A stretch of 64,000 bases of DNA. It comes from Candidatus Gastranaerophilales bacterium (lineage in GTDB: Bacteria; Cyanobacteriota; Vampirovibrionia; Gastranaerophilales; Gastranaerophilaceae). A model generated the notes under the pieces. It did not search any database and was not told the DNA's origin. It saw nothing but the letters and a program-made list of their open reading frames with translations. The stretch covers positions 186,001 through 250,000 of the forward strand of contig CALUWF010000001.1 in NCBI GenBank assembly GCA_944324405.1. Direction: 5' to 3'. How positions within the stretch are numbered: the first letter of the stretch is position 1; each line of letters begins with the position of its first letter. Shown here piece by piece: positions 1 to 7,614 of the stretch. Made by a program: the position numbers and the translations under genes.

Positions 1-707
1 ATTATGGCGGAGATTTTTCTGCCCAAAAGTGCACCAGTTTCAATCATAAGCTCTGCAAGCTCCGCGGCTTCTTCTTTTGTTTTAATAAATGCGCCCGAGC
101 CGTATTTGACGTCTAATACTATTGAATTTGCGCCGCTTGCGATTTTTTTGGACACAACAGAGGCGCAAATTAAAGATTTATTATCTACCGTTGCCGTAAC
201 GTCGCGAAGCGCGTATATTTTGCCGTCTGCGGGGGTTAAATTTGGGCTTTGGGAAGATATTGCGGCATTTATCTCTTTAATTTGTTTCATAAACTCATCT
301 TTTGAAAGCTCGCAATTAAAGCCGGGGATTGATTCAAGCTTATCTACCGTACCGCCCGTGTAGCCCAATCCCCTGCCCGAGAGTTTGGCACAGGTAACAC
401 CCAGGGAAGCTAAAAGGGGAATTAAAACTATTGTTACCTTATCGCCCACCCCGCCTGTCGAGTGTTTATCCGCGACAAAAGAGCTTATGGAAGAAAAATC
501 CAAAACTTCGCCCGAATCTACAAAAGCCTGTGTCATCCAGGCTGTTTCTTCTTTATCCAGACCGCAAAAACACACCGCCATAAGCCATGCCGACATTTGA
601 TAATCTTCAACTTCGCCCCTTGTGTAGCCCTCAACAAGAAAATAAATTTCTTCTTTTGTGTGTTTTTTGCCTTCTTTTTTCTTTTGTATTAAATCGACGG
701 TTCTCAT
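1..707 (-). CDS. deoA: Pyrimidine-nucleoside (thymidine) phosphorylase, 3' end outside the window
   Basis: Phosphorolysis of pyrimidine nucleosides to free base and (deoxy)ribose-1-phosphate, for cytoplasmic nucleoside salvage. About 235 residues are visible, starting MRTVDLIQKKKEGKKHTKEE. The family signature SGRGLGYTGGTVDKLE is present, as are the phosphate-binding KHSTGGVGDK stretch and the conserved segment IVLDVKYGSGAF. The family is normally about 430 residues, so roughly the C-terminal half lies beyond position 1. The gene follows rlmH on the same strand with an 8-nt gap, so the two are probably co-transcribed. Pyrimidine-specific and thymidine-specific members cannot be told apart from this half. 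Confidence 0.9.
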   Translation of the reverse strand, partial: MRTVDLIQKKKEGKKHTKEEIYFLVEGYTRGEVEDYQMSAWLMAVCFCGLDKEETAWMTQAFVDSGEVLDFSSISSFVADKHSTGGVGDKVTIVLIPLLASLGVTCAKLSGRGLGYTGGTVDKLESIPGFNCELSKDEFMKQIKEINAAISSQSPNLTPADGKIYALRDVTATVDNKSLICASVVSKKIASGANSIVLDVKYGSGAFIKTKEEAAELAELMIETGALLGRKISAI

Positions 708-715
708 TTTTGCTC

Positions 716-1132
716 CTATTTGTGGTAAGGTTCGTTGTTTAAAATTTTATGTGCGCGATAAATTTGCTCAATTAAAATTAAAACTGCCTCCTGATGAAGA
801 AAGGTAAGTTTTGACATTGAAAATTTAAAATCCGACAAATTTTTCACCTTCCGGCTAAGGCCCTCCGAGCCGCCAACAAGAAAAAGAATTTCATTTGCAC
901 TGCCCGAAGTTTCAATTTCCCTTAACTTATTTGCAAATTCAATGCTTGATAACATTTTGCCCTCAATCTCAAGGGTTATCACATAAGAATTTGTTTTATT
1001 TTTCAAATATTCGTATATGTCGCTTATTTCAAGAATTTCAACCTTGTTTAAAAGTCTTTTTTTATATACTTCAATACCTAATTTAAAACAAGGTTCTTTT
1101 ATCTTGCCTTCAAGTACGATTTTGATATTCAT
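716..1132 (-). CDS. rlmH: 23S rRNA (pseudouridine-1915 N3) methyltransferase RlmH
   Basis: SPOUT-class methyltransferase that methylates pseudouridine 1915 in helix 69 of 23S rRNA. Its 138 residues fit the usual small size of about 155. The knotted SAM-binding part is visible as ILFLVGGSEGL, and the family C-terminus as HQEAVLILIEQIYRAHKILNNEPYHK-like sequence ending in the typical YHK. Its ATG overlaps the stop of the upstream symporter by one base (TAATG), which indicates translational coupling. The pyrimidine phosphorylase follows after 8 nt. Confidence 0.93.
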   Translation of the reverse strand: MNIKIVLEGKIKEPCFKLGIEVYKKRLLNKVEILEISDIYEYLKNKTNSYVITLEIEGKMLSSIEFANKLREIETSGSANEILFLVGGSEGLSRKVKNLSDFKFSMSKLTFLHQEAVLILIEQIYRAHKILNNEPYHK

Positions 1133-2454
1133 TAAACTATTTCTTTATAACCGTCAGGATTGTTCAGAAGGTCATAATTTATTTCGTTTTCATTATCAGC
1201 AATTATTGCCGCAACAACGGCATCTGACGCTACGTTAACAGTTGAGCGCAGCATATCCGCAAGACGTTCAAGCGCAAAGAGGAACGAGAAGCCTACAACA
1301 AGCTGATCGGGAGCAAGGCCGATACCGTTTAGTACAAGGGCAATAGTGATTAATCCTGCTCCGGGAATTCCCGCGGAAGTTGATGAAGCAATCATTGCAA
1401 GCACTGCAATTTGGATTATAAGACCTAAAGAAAGGTCGATGCCGTAAGCCTGTGTTAAAAATATTACCGCAACGGTTTGCACAAGGGCTGTTCCGTCCAT
1501 ATTAAGCGTTGCACCCAGAGGAAGTACAAAAGAGCAGATTTTGTTTGAAATGCCGCGTTTTTCGCAGCATGTAATAGTCAAAGGAAGCGTGGCAGAGCTT
1601 GAAGCGGTACCGAATGCAACCATGATGGCTTCCGTAATTGCGGTGTAGAGTTTTCCGACCGGAACTTTCGAGAATATTTTCATTAACAGCGGATAAACAA
1701 CGAAAAACTGAATTGCAAGTCCCAAAACAATTACAAAGAAATATTTCCAAACTTCGCTAAACATTTCCATACCAAAGCTTGCAACCGAACTTGCAGTCAG
1801 TGCAAAAACGCCCGGAGCCGCAAGGTACATAATCCAATCCGTTACTTTCATTGTGGCTGCAAAAACACTTTCAAAGAAAGACACAACAGGGCGGTTTATT
1901 TCGCCTACTTTAGCTAAAGCAATAGCAAAAGTTAAAACAAAAATGATAATGGGTATCATATTGCCGTTTGCAAGGGAGCTAAAAGGATTTGAAGGAATCA
2001 TATTCAAAATCATGCCTGCCATATTTGCCTTTTGCTCAGCTATTGCACCTGCAACATAGCCCTGCATTTGCGCTGCAACATCGGAGGCAATGAAGTTTTG
2101 CGCGCCCAGCCCGGGTTTAAAAATAAGAGCAAGGATTGCCCCTATTGCAACTGCGGCGGTTGTTATGATGAGGTAATAGAAAATCATTTTTTTGCCGAAT
2201 TTTGCGAGCTGTTTATTATCGCCGATGTTTGACACACCGATTACAATCGCGCTTATGACAAGCGGTATTACCACCATCTGAATAATGTTAATAAAGCCCT
2301 GACCTATAAAATTCAAAACTTTATGAATTGTAGGATAGCCGGATGAAGGAAACAAAATCCCCACGACAATACCTGCTACAAGTCCGAAAAATATATGCCA
2401 ATTCCTTTTTATACCCAGAAGTATGGCGATTAAAATCTGCATGTGTATTCCCAT
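1132..2454 (-). CDS. Dicarboxylate/amino acid:cation symporter (DAACS family)
   Basis: Inner-membrane sodium- or proton-coupled carrier of the glutamate/aspartate/C4-dicarboxylate family. About 440 residues with many hydrophobic segments. The serine-rich re-entrant loop FGTASSSATLPLT, the NMDGTAL substrate/cation motif and the second hairpin region SSTSAGIPGAG are all visible. I chose the ATG at 2454 (MGIHMQILIAILLG) because AAGGAT lies 7-13 nt upstream; a longer in-frame extension to 2526 has no such site. Glutamate/aspartate is the commonest substrate, but serine/threonine or dicarboxylates cannot be excluded. It begins the minus-strand group symporter-rlmH-phosphorylase. Confidence 0.92.
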   Translation of the reverse strand: MGIHMQILIAILLGIKRNWHIFFGLVAGIVVGILFPSSGYPTIHKVLNFIGQGFINIIQMVVIPLVISAIVIGVSNIGDNKQLAKFGKKMIFYYLIITTAAVAIGAILALIFKPGLGAQNFIASDVAAQMQGYVAGAIAEQKANMAGMILNMIPSNPFSSLANGNMIPIIIFVLTFAIALAKVGEINRPVVSFFESVFAATMKVTDWIMYLAAPGVFALTASSVASFGMEMFSEVWKYFFVIVLGLAIQFFVVYPLLMKIFSKVPVGKLYTAITEAIMVAFGTASSSATLPLTITCCEKRGISNKICSFVLPLGATLNMDGTALVQTVAVIFLTQAYGIDLSLGLIIQIAVLAMIASSTSAGIPGAGLITIALVLNGIGLAPDQLVVGFSFLFALERLADMLRSTVNVASDAVVAAIIADNENEINYDLLNNPDGYKEIV

Positions 2455-2681
2455 TATTATATCCTTATCCGCTTTTAAAAATATTAAACTAAAACTAATA
2501 TTACAACTATTTTTAAACTCTGACAATACATGTAAAGTTGTTTTTAGGCTCTCGGGGGTATTTTTGAAAAATAATATAAAAATTTCAACTTTTTAGATGA
2601 TTTTTATGGCTTACTTATAAAGCAAAATTCATGTAACCCGTTAAAATAAATTGTATATTTAAATTGACTCAAAGGAACGTC

Positions 2682-4340
2682 ATGTTCAAACAGAAAACTC
2701 CGCAAAATCCTCATTCCGGTTCAAAACAGGAACCGAACACCTCGATGCAGCTTGCGCAGGCTGCGCACCGCAGGTATCTTTTGCACCTTTCAAGCGAGGA
2801 TTTAACCGCGGCAATAAATTATTACATTGAAGCACTTAAATCAAACCCCGACACGCCAAGTGCCTATTTCAGACTTGCGAGTCTTTTACATGATAACGGA
2901 CAAATAGGAATAGACTCAGCCGTTGAACAGTGCAGAAAAGCTGTCGAAATTGACCCCAAAAACCCAAATGCGCACATGTATCTTGGGTATTTTCTCTCGC
3001 TTAAAGGAGATTTTGAAGAAGCCAAAGAAGAGTTTAAAACGGCAATTAAGCTAAAACCCCTTAAATCTTCAAGAACAAGGCTCGTGCTTGCGCTTACCCT
3101 TCTTGAAAAAACAAAAACAAAAAATAAATCTCTCATTGATTTTTCATCAGCGCTTTATTATATTTTCTCCGGCTCAATGCTCTTTTTGTTTGACAGCACA
3201 AACATAAAAATGTTTGTGCAAAACGTTTTAGATGATTTGAGCTTTATTAAATACCGCGCATTCGGAGAAATTCTTGAAAAAGCAAACAGAGATAAAAACG
3301 CATATAATCTTTATGCGGATGCTCTTGACAAAACGAAAAACAAATCTATATTCTATGAAAAAATGGCAGGCATTGCCATAAAGAAAAAACGTTACGATGT
3401 CGCACTTGAATGTTTTCAAAATTCCGTCGCACTGAGCGGCTCTGACCCTATGCGCGTTGTAAGTGCAATAGAATTTATTGAAGAATTTTTCCCCGAAAAA
3501 ACTGACGAACTCATAGATTTATACACGATTTTAATAAATAAAAACCCGCGCCTGCCCCGCTGTTATTATGAACTTGGGCATCTGTATCTCAAAAAAGAAG
3601 ACAAATTAAACGCTGTAAATGCTTTTAAACTTGCGCTCCAATACGACAGCGAAAATCCTTTTTATTTAAATTCCCTTGCTTTTGCCTATGTACAGCTTGA
3701 ACAGTACGACGGCGCAATTGAGCTTTATAAAAAAGCGCTTAGCCTAAACCCTGATAACGAATGGTCAGCCGTTGTCGCACAAGCACTTGCTGCTATTTAT
3801 CATCAAATAAAAGGAAATTCTGACGCGGCGATTTCAGTGCTTGAAAACGCTCTTTTGCTGACAAAGGATAAATCCCCGATTTACCAGGCAATAGCCGATA
3901 TTTATTACGACATTGAAGACCTTGACAGGGCTATAGAATTTTATAACCACGCGCTTGATTGCGATTGCAATAATCCTAAGGCGTATTCACGCCTTGCGAT
4001 GGCATATTGGGAAAAAGATTACATCGAAAAGGCAATAATTTATTATTCTAAAGCAATTGACCTTGACCCTGATTACGACATTGCCTACAACAATCTGGGT
4101 GTAATATTCCTGGATGGGCTGGGCGATGCCAAGCGTGCTCTTGCGTATTTTGAAAATGCCATAGATATTAACCCCAATTACGTTCTTGCGCATTTTAACA
4201 TTGCGCGCGCTTATGAAATTATGGGACAGAAAATCGACGCGGCAAAAAAATATCAAACAGCGCTAAACCTGAATAAAATCAACCCCGAAATTGATTCGCA
4301 AATGATTGAAGATATGCTCTATAAACTTTTTGAAGCATAA
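2682..4340 (+). CDS. Tetratricopeptide-repeat (TPR) protein
   Basis: About 552 residues made almost entirely of TPR helices, for example AYFRLASLLHDNGQ, PRCYYELGHLYLKKEDKLNA and AYNNLGVIFLDGLGDAKRAL. There is no signal peptide or convincing membrane span, so it is probably a cytoplasmic scaffold. The ATG at 2682 is preceded by AAAGGA at proper spacing; an upstream TTG is less likely. It leads a three-gene plus-strand run with a membrane-anchored TPR protein (8 nt later) and a diguanylate cyclase (no gap). That context suggests a role in assembling or controlling a surface or signalling complex, but the actual function is unknown. Confidence 0.88.
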   Translation: MFKQKTPQNPHSGSKQEPNTSMQLAQAAHRRYLLHLSSEDLTAAINYYIEALKSNPDTPSAYFRLASLLHDNGQIGIDSAVEQCRKAVEIDPKNPNAHMYLGYFLSLKGDFEEAKEEFKTAIKLKPLKSSRTRLVLALTLLEKTKTKNKSLIDFSSALYYIFSGSMLFLFDSTNIKMFVQNVLDDLSFIKYRAFGEILEKANRDKNAYNLYADALDKTKNKSIFYEKMAGIAIKKKRYDVALECFQNSVALSGSDPMRVVSAIEFIEEFFPEKTDELIDLYTILINKNPRLPRCYYELGHLYLKKEDKLNAVNAFKLALQYDSENPFYLNSLAFAYVQLEQYDGAIELYKKALSLNPDNEWSAVVAQALAAIYHQIKGNSDAAISVLENALLLTKDKSPIYQAIADIYYDIEDLDRAIEFYNHALDCDCNNPKAYSRLAMAYWEKDYIEKAIIYYSKAIDLDPDYDIAYNNLGVIFLDGLGDAKRALAYFENAIDINPNYVLAHFNIARAYEIMGQKIDAAKKYQTALNLNKINPEIDSQMIEDMLYKLFEA

Positions 4341-4348
4341 ATTGCCAT

Positions 4349-5431
4349 ATGAAGAAAAAAATTTTTGAATTCTTTAAAAATACAACAGTTAGAATAGTAA
4401 GCATTTTGCTGCTTATTCTTTTTTTGCTGAGTATATTTTTATTTTTCGATGCCTACGTAAGACAGGTAAAAAAAGGCATCAGTTTTTACTATGTTTACAG
4501 AGGGGATAAATATTACAAAAACAACAAAACCCAACGCGCAATCGACTGTTATAAAAAAGCTCTTTCTTATTACCCGGAGCACTACAGAGCAAGATACAAC
4601 CTTGCAAATATTTATGTAGTCTACGAAGACTACTACAGTGCACTTAGTGAATATGCAAAAGCCCTTCAATATAAGCCTGACTTTATGATAGCAAGAATTG
4701 ACTACGCACTTGTCCTTTCAAGCGCGACTTTTAACCATGACAGGGCTATTGAAGAATACCAAATTGCAATAGATAAAAAGCCAAAGTGGGTCTATATACC
4801 GTTTTTTATAAACAATAGAAAAACCTATAAATACAACACGGGAATTGCCTATTACAATATGGGTCTTGCATACCGCGCAAAATCCCTTCTTGTGGGCGAA
4901 AATAAATTCAGCGCCAGAGAATATCTCTACAGCGCAATTGACTCTTACAAAAAAGCGCTCAAAAGTCTTAAAAAATATGAAATATACTACAACCTGGCAC
5001 TTGCACACCAACTGTTAAAAAACAATGAAGAAGCAGGACTCAACTATTGCAAAGCAATAGAGCTTGCGCCGCTCAGATACGAAGCGCATTACAACCTTGC
5101 AATTTTACTTCGCGATATGAAATTATACCGCGACTCTCTTGAAGAATTTAAAAAAGCCGGGTTAATATTGGATGTGGACGGTGACAGCATTAAAACCCGC
5201 TATATTTATGATGTCCTCTCCGATGTCACGCAAAAAATGGTTCTTGCGGGAGATTACAACTATCTTGTGGAACACATTGACGAAAACAAGCACAAAGGCG
5301 GATACAGCGCAAACGAGCTTACTTATGTCGGAGGAAAGCTTGTGGTATCAGACGAATTTGACCGTGCGGTTTTAAAAAACTTCAAAACTTGCAGCGCAAA
5401 AGTACACTTTGAAAACACCTCCGAGGAATAA
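4349..5431 (+). CDS. Membrane-anchored TPR protein
   Basis: 360 residues with one N-terminal transmembrane segment (about residues 14-34, VRIVSILLLILFLLSIFLFF) followed by TPR units such as AIDCYKKALSYYPEHYRARY and AYYNMGLAYRAKSLL. The final 80 residues are not TPR-like. The topology suggests anchoring in the inner membrane with the repeats outside the cytoplasm or along its face. It sits 8 nt after another TPR gene and its stop abuts the ATG of a diguanylate cyclase (TAA then ATG with no intervening base), so translation of the three is likely coupled. No specific function can be assigned. Confidence 0.85.
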   Translation: MKKKIFEFFKNTTVRIVSILLLILFLLSIFLFFDAYVRQVKKGISFYYVYRGDKYYKNNKTQRAIDCYKKALSYYPEHYRARYNLANIYVVYEDYYSALSEYAKALQYKPDFMIARIDYALVLSSATFNHDRAIEEYQIAIDKKPKWVYIPFFINNRKTYKYNTGIAYYNMGLAYRAKSLLVGENKFSAREYLYSAIDSYKKALKSLKKYEIYYNLALAHQLLKNNEEAGLNYCKAIELAPLRYEAHYNLAILLRDMKLYRDSLEEFKKAGLILDVDGDSIKTRYIYDVLSDVTQKMVLAGDYNYLVEHIDENKHKGGYSANELTYVGGKLVVSDEFDRAVLKNFKTCSAKVHFENTSEE

Positions 5432-6826
5432 ATGGATTATAAAACACTCTACAATTTTATGCTAAAACTCACTTCCGCTTTTGAAAAATCAAAAAGCAGA
5501 AAAGATTTTATTTTGGGGCTGGAAGCTGCTTTTTCAAAGGTTTTGCGCATAGAAGGCATAAAAATATATACTCTTGATGAATTTTCATACGTTTTAAAAG
5601 ATTTTGAAAAGCCTTGGGAAAATTTAAGCGATGACGGGCAAAACAAAAAAATCCAAGACGTTCTCAATTCTTTTGTAGGTTCAAAAGAAAGCGCGAAACT
5701 TGACGATATAAATATATACATTCCGGTTTTTGAAGAAACAAAAATCCTCGGGCTGCTTGAAATTACTCTTGAAAGGCAAATAACCCCCGATAATGAATTT
5801 TTTGAAATTGTTCCCCTTGTACAAAGGCAGATTTCATACGCCGTTTTAAATTTTAAATCCGGCGAGAAAATGAAACTTAACACAAAATTCTATAAAACAA
5901 TCAGAAATATAGCAAAAATCATCGAAACCCAATATGAATTAAGCTATATCCTGCCGATTTTGGGCGAGATGATAGACAGCTTTATTTACGAACATTTAAT
6001 TTACATCTTTATAAAAAATAAAAATAAAAAAGAATTTAAACTTGTTTGGCCCGCCAATATTAAAGACTCAAAAATCTATTCTTACCTTGAACAGCTTAAT
6101 TCCAAATCCGGCGTTACTCTGGAGCGCGAAGGAAAAGTGGGCATTTTCCCGCTTATAAGCGAACAAAAGCTGCTTGGCGCCGTTGTTGCGTATAATCCTT
6201 TTGATAAATTAAACGAAAATGAAATAAATTATCTTGATGAAATTTCAAAACAGGCCTCTATTACAATTGAGCGGGCACTTGGGTATATGAAAATTTTAAA
6301 AGACGCAACGCTTGATGCGCTCACGGGGCTAAATAACCGCCATCAGTTTGCCATAAGGCTAAGGGAAGAAACGGCAAGCGCAAAAAGGCAAAATACTCCG
6401 CTTTGCTGCATTATGACGGATATTGATTTCTTTAAAAAAGTAAACGACACATATGGGCATGCCGTGGGCGACTGTGTATTAAAAAATGTTGCACGCACAA
6501 TTAAAAAAGAATTACGTGAAAATGATATTCCCGCGCGATACGGCGGTGAAGAATTTGCCATCCTACTTCCGCATACCACCCTTGAAGAAGCAACTTTGGT
6601 CGCACAAAGGCTCAGATGTGCAATTGAGAAGAAAAAAATAAATATTGAAGAATACAATATTGAAGGCACAAAACAGCTTAATGTAACAATTTCAATCGGC
6701 GTGAGCGCATATAATAAAGCGCAAAAAGAGCCGGAGCAGCTTTATCAAAACGCCGACAAAGCTCTTTATGAAGCAAAAGAAGGCGGCAGAAACAGGGTTG
6801 TTGTTTATAATCCCGATAAAAATTAA
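5432..6826 (+). CDS. GAF-like sensor / diguanylate cyclase (GGDEF domain)
   Basis: Predicted to make the second messenger cyclic di-GMP from two GTP. About 290 N-terminal residues look GAF-like, with an alternating pattern and a TIERAL helix before the catalytic part. The GGDEF domain follows (about residues 295-460) with LTGLNNRHQF, DIDFFKKVNDTYGHAVGD, the active-site motif GGEEF near residue 370, and the closing ADKALYEAKEGGRNRV. No RxxD inhibitory site is obvious ahead of GGEEF. There is no membrane segment, so it is cytosolic. It ends a three-gene operon with two TPR proteins, and its last 4 bases overlap the convergent S24-type repressor. PilZ and HD-GYP proteins elsewhere in the window are possible partners. 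Confidence 0.92.
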   Translation: MDYKTLYNFMLKLTSAFEKSKSRKDFILGLEAAFSKVLRIEGIKIYTLDEFSYVLKDFEKPWENLSDDGQNKKIQDVLNSFVGSKESAKLDDINIYIPVFEETKILGLLEITLERQITPDNEFFEIVPLVQRQISYAVLNFKSGEKMKLNTKFYKTIRNIAKIIETQYELSYILPILGEMIDSFIYEHLIYIFIKNKNKKEFKLVWPANIKDSKIYSYLEQLNSKSGVTLEREGKVGIFPLISEQKLLGAVVAYNPFDKLNENEINYLDEISKQASITIERALGYMKILKDATLDALTGLNNRHQFAIRLREETASAKRQNTPLCCIMTDIDFFKKVNDTYGHAVGDCVLKNVARTIKKELRENDIPARYGGEEFAILLPHTTLEEATLVAQRLRCAIEKKKINIEEYNIEGTKQLNVTISIGVSAYNKAQKEPEQLYQNADKALYEAKEGGRNRVVVYNPDKN

Positions 6827-7404
6827 TCAGCCTGCCTTACAAGGCAGTGAAACTTGCCTAAAATTTCCATATTATCTAAAAGTATCTCGCTGAGCGTAAT
6901 ATCGTTATAGTCTTTATTGTCGGATTTTAAAATCACACTGTTTAAATTATTCAATATTCTTTTTATAAAAAAATCTCCGCGATATTTTATTAAAAAGACT
7001 CTGCCATCCTCAATATCTCTGTATTCTCCGTCAAAAACCGCAAGATCGCCTTTGTTTATATATGGCGCCATAGAATCCGTATCCACTTTTATGGCAAGCG
7101 GCGCCTTGGGTTTTGATTTTGAAAAATCAGGCATAAAAATATAAGTAGGGTCTTTTTTAATTTTTAAATTTTCGTAATATGGAATTTTTATAAAATTTTC
7201 CGGTAAAAAATTATCTTCCTCGCTTAAATTTACCCCGAAAAATTCTTCTATCTTTCGTATTTTTTCTTCGCTCAATATTGAATTTTTTGAAAAAAGCTGC
7301 GACACGTTAGAACGCGTCGTATCTATCGCTTTTGCAATATCCCCTTGGGAAATATTAATATTTTTAATCCTGCGGAGTTTCTCCTGCACCTCTTTAATAT
7401 GCAT
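6823..7404 (-). CDS. XRE/S24-type transcriptional repressor (C1/LexA-like)
   Basis: 193 residues: an N-terminal helix-turn-helix (about residues 18-45, ISQGDIAKAIDTTRSNVSQL), a linker, and a C-terminal S24 peptidase-like domain. The Ser-Lys dyad appears intact as Ser111 in TDSMAPYINKGD and Lys148 in DFFIKRI. I see no clear Ala-Gly or Cys-Gly self-cleavage site in the linker, so autocleavage is uncertain. The gene is divergent from the giant prepilin-like gene at 7615. The gap holds a strong rightward promoter flooded with ATTAAG/CTTAAT inverted repeats, the natural operator candidates. It could be a domesticated phage-type repressor. Confidence 0.88.
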   Translation of the reverse strand: MHIKEVQEKLRRIKNINISQGDIAKAIDTTRSNVSQLFSKNSILSEEKIRKIEEFFGVNLSEEDNFLPENFIKIPYYENLKIKKDPTYIFMPDFSKSKPKAPLAIKVDTDSMAPYINKGDLAVFDGEYRDIEDGRVFLIKYRGDFFIKRILNNLNSVILKSDNKDYNDITLSEILLDNMEILGKFHCLVRQAD

Positions 7405-7413
7405 GGTTACTTT

Positions 7414-7465
7414 CTTAATATTTATTAAGTTTTAACTTGACATTTATTAAGCAATAACTTAATAT
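7414..7465 (+). promoter_or_regulatory. Rightward promoter with overlapping inverted-repeat operators
   Basis: TTGACA (7437-7442) and TAATAT (7460-7465) are separated by exactly 17 nt, a near-perfect housekeeping-sigma promoter reading toward the prepilin-like gene. Within and beside it lie four copies of the half-site CTTAAT/ATTAAG (7414, 7424, 7446, 7458), arranged as two inverted pairs with 4-nt and 6-nt spacers. There is also AAGTT-TT-AACTT at 7427-7438. The placement suits repression by the divergently encoded S24-type regulator and probably autoregulation. That the regulator binds here is inference. Confidence 0.65.
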
Positions 7466-7614
7466 GTTCATAGAAAACGAATAGTTAACTTATCGGGTCA
7501 TAAGGCACGCAAATTTTGCGCGCAGTATTTGCTGTTTATTTAAACATCATAAGGTGTTTGAGTAAATTAGTAAATAGAATGTTTATTTTTTTTAATTAAT
7601 CTGGAGTAATTAAG

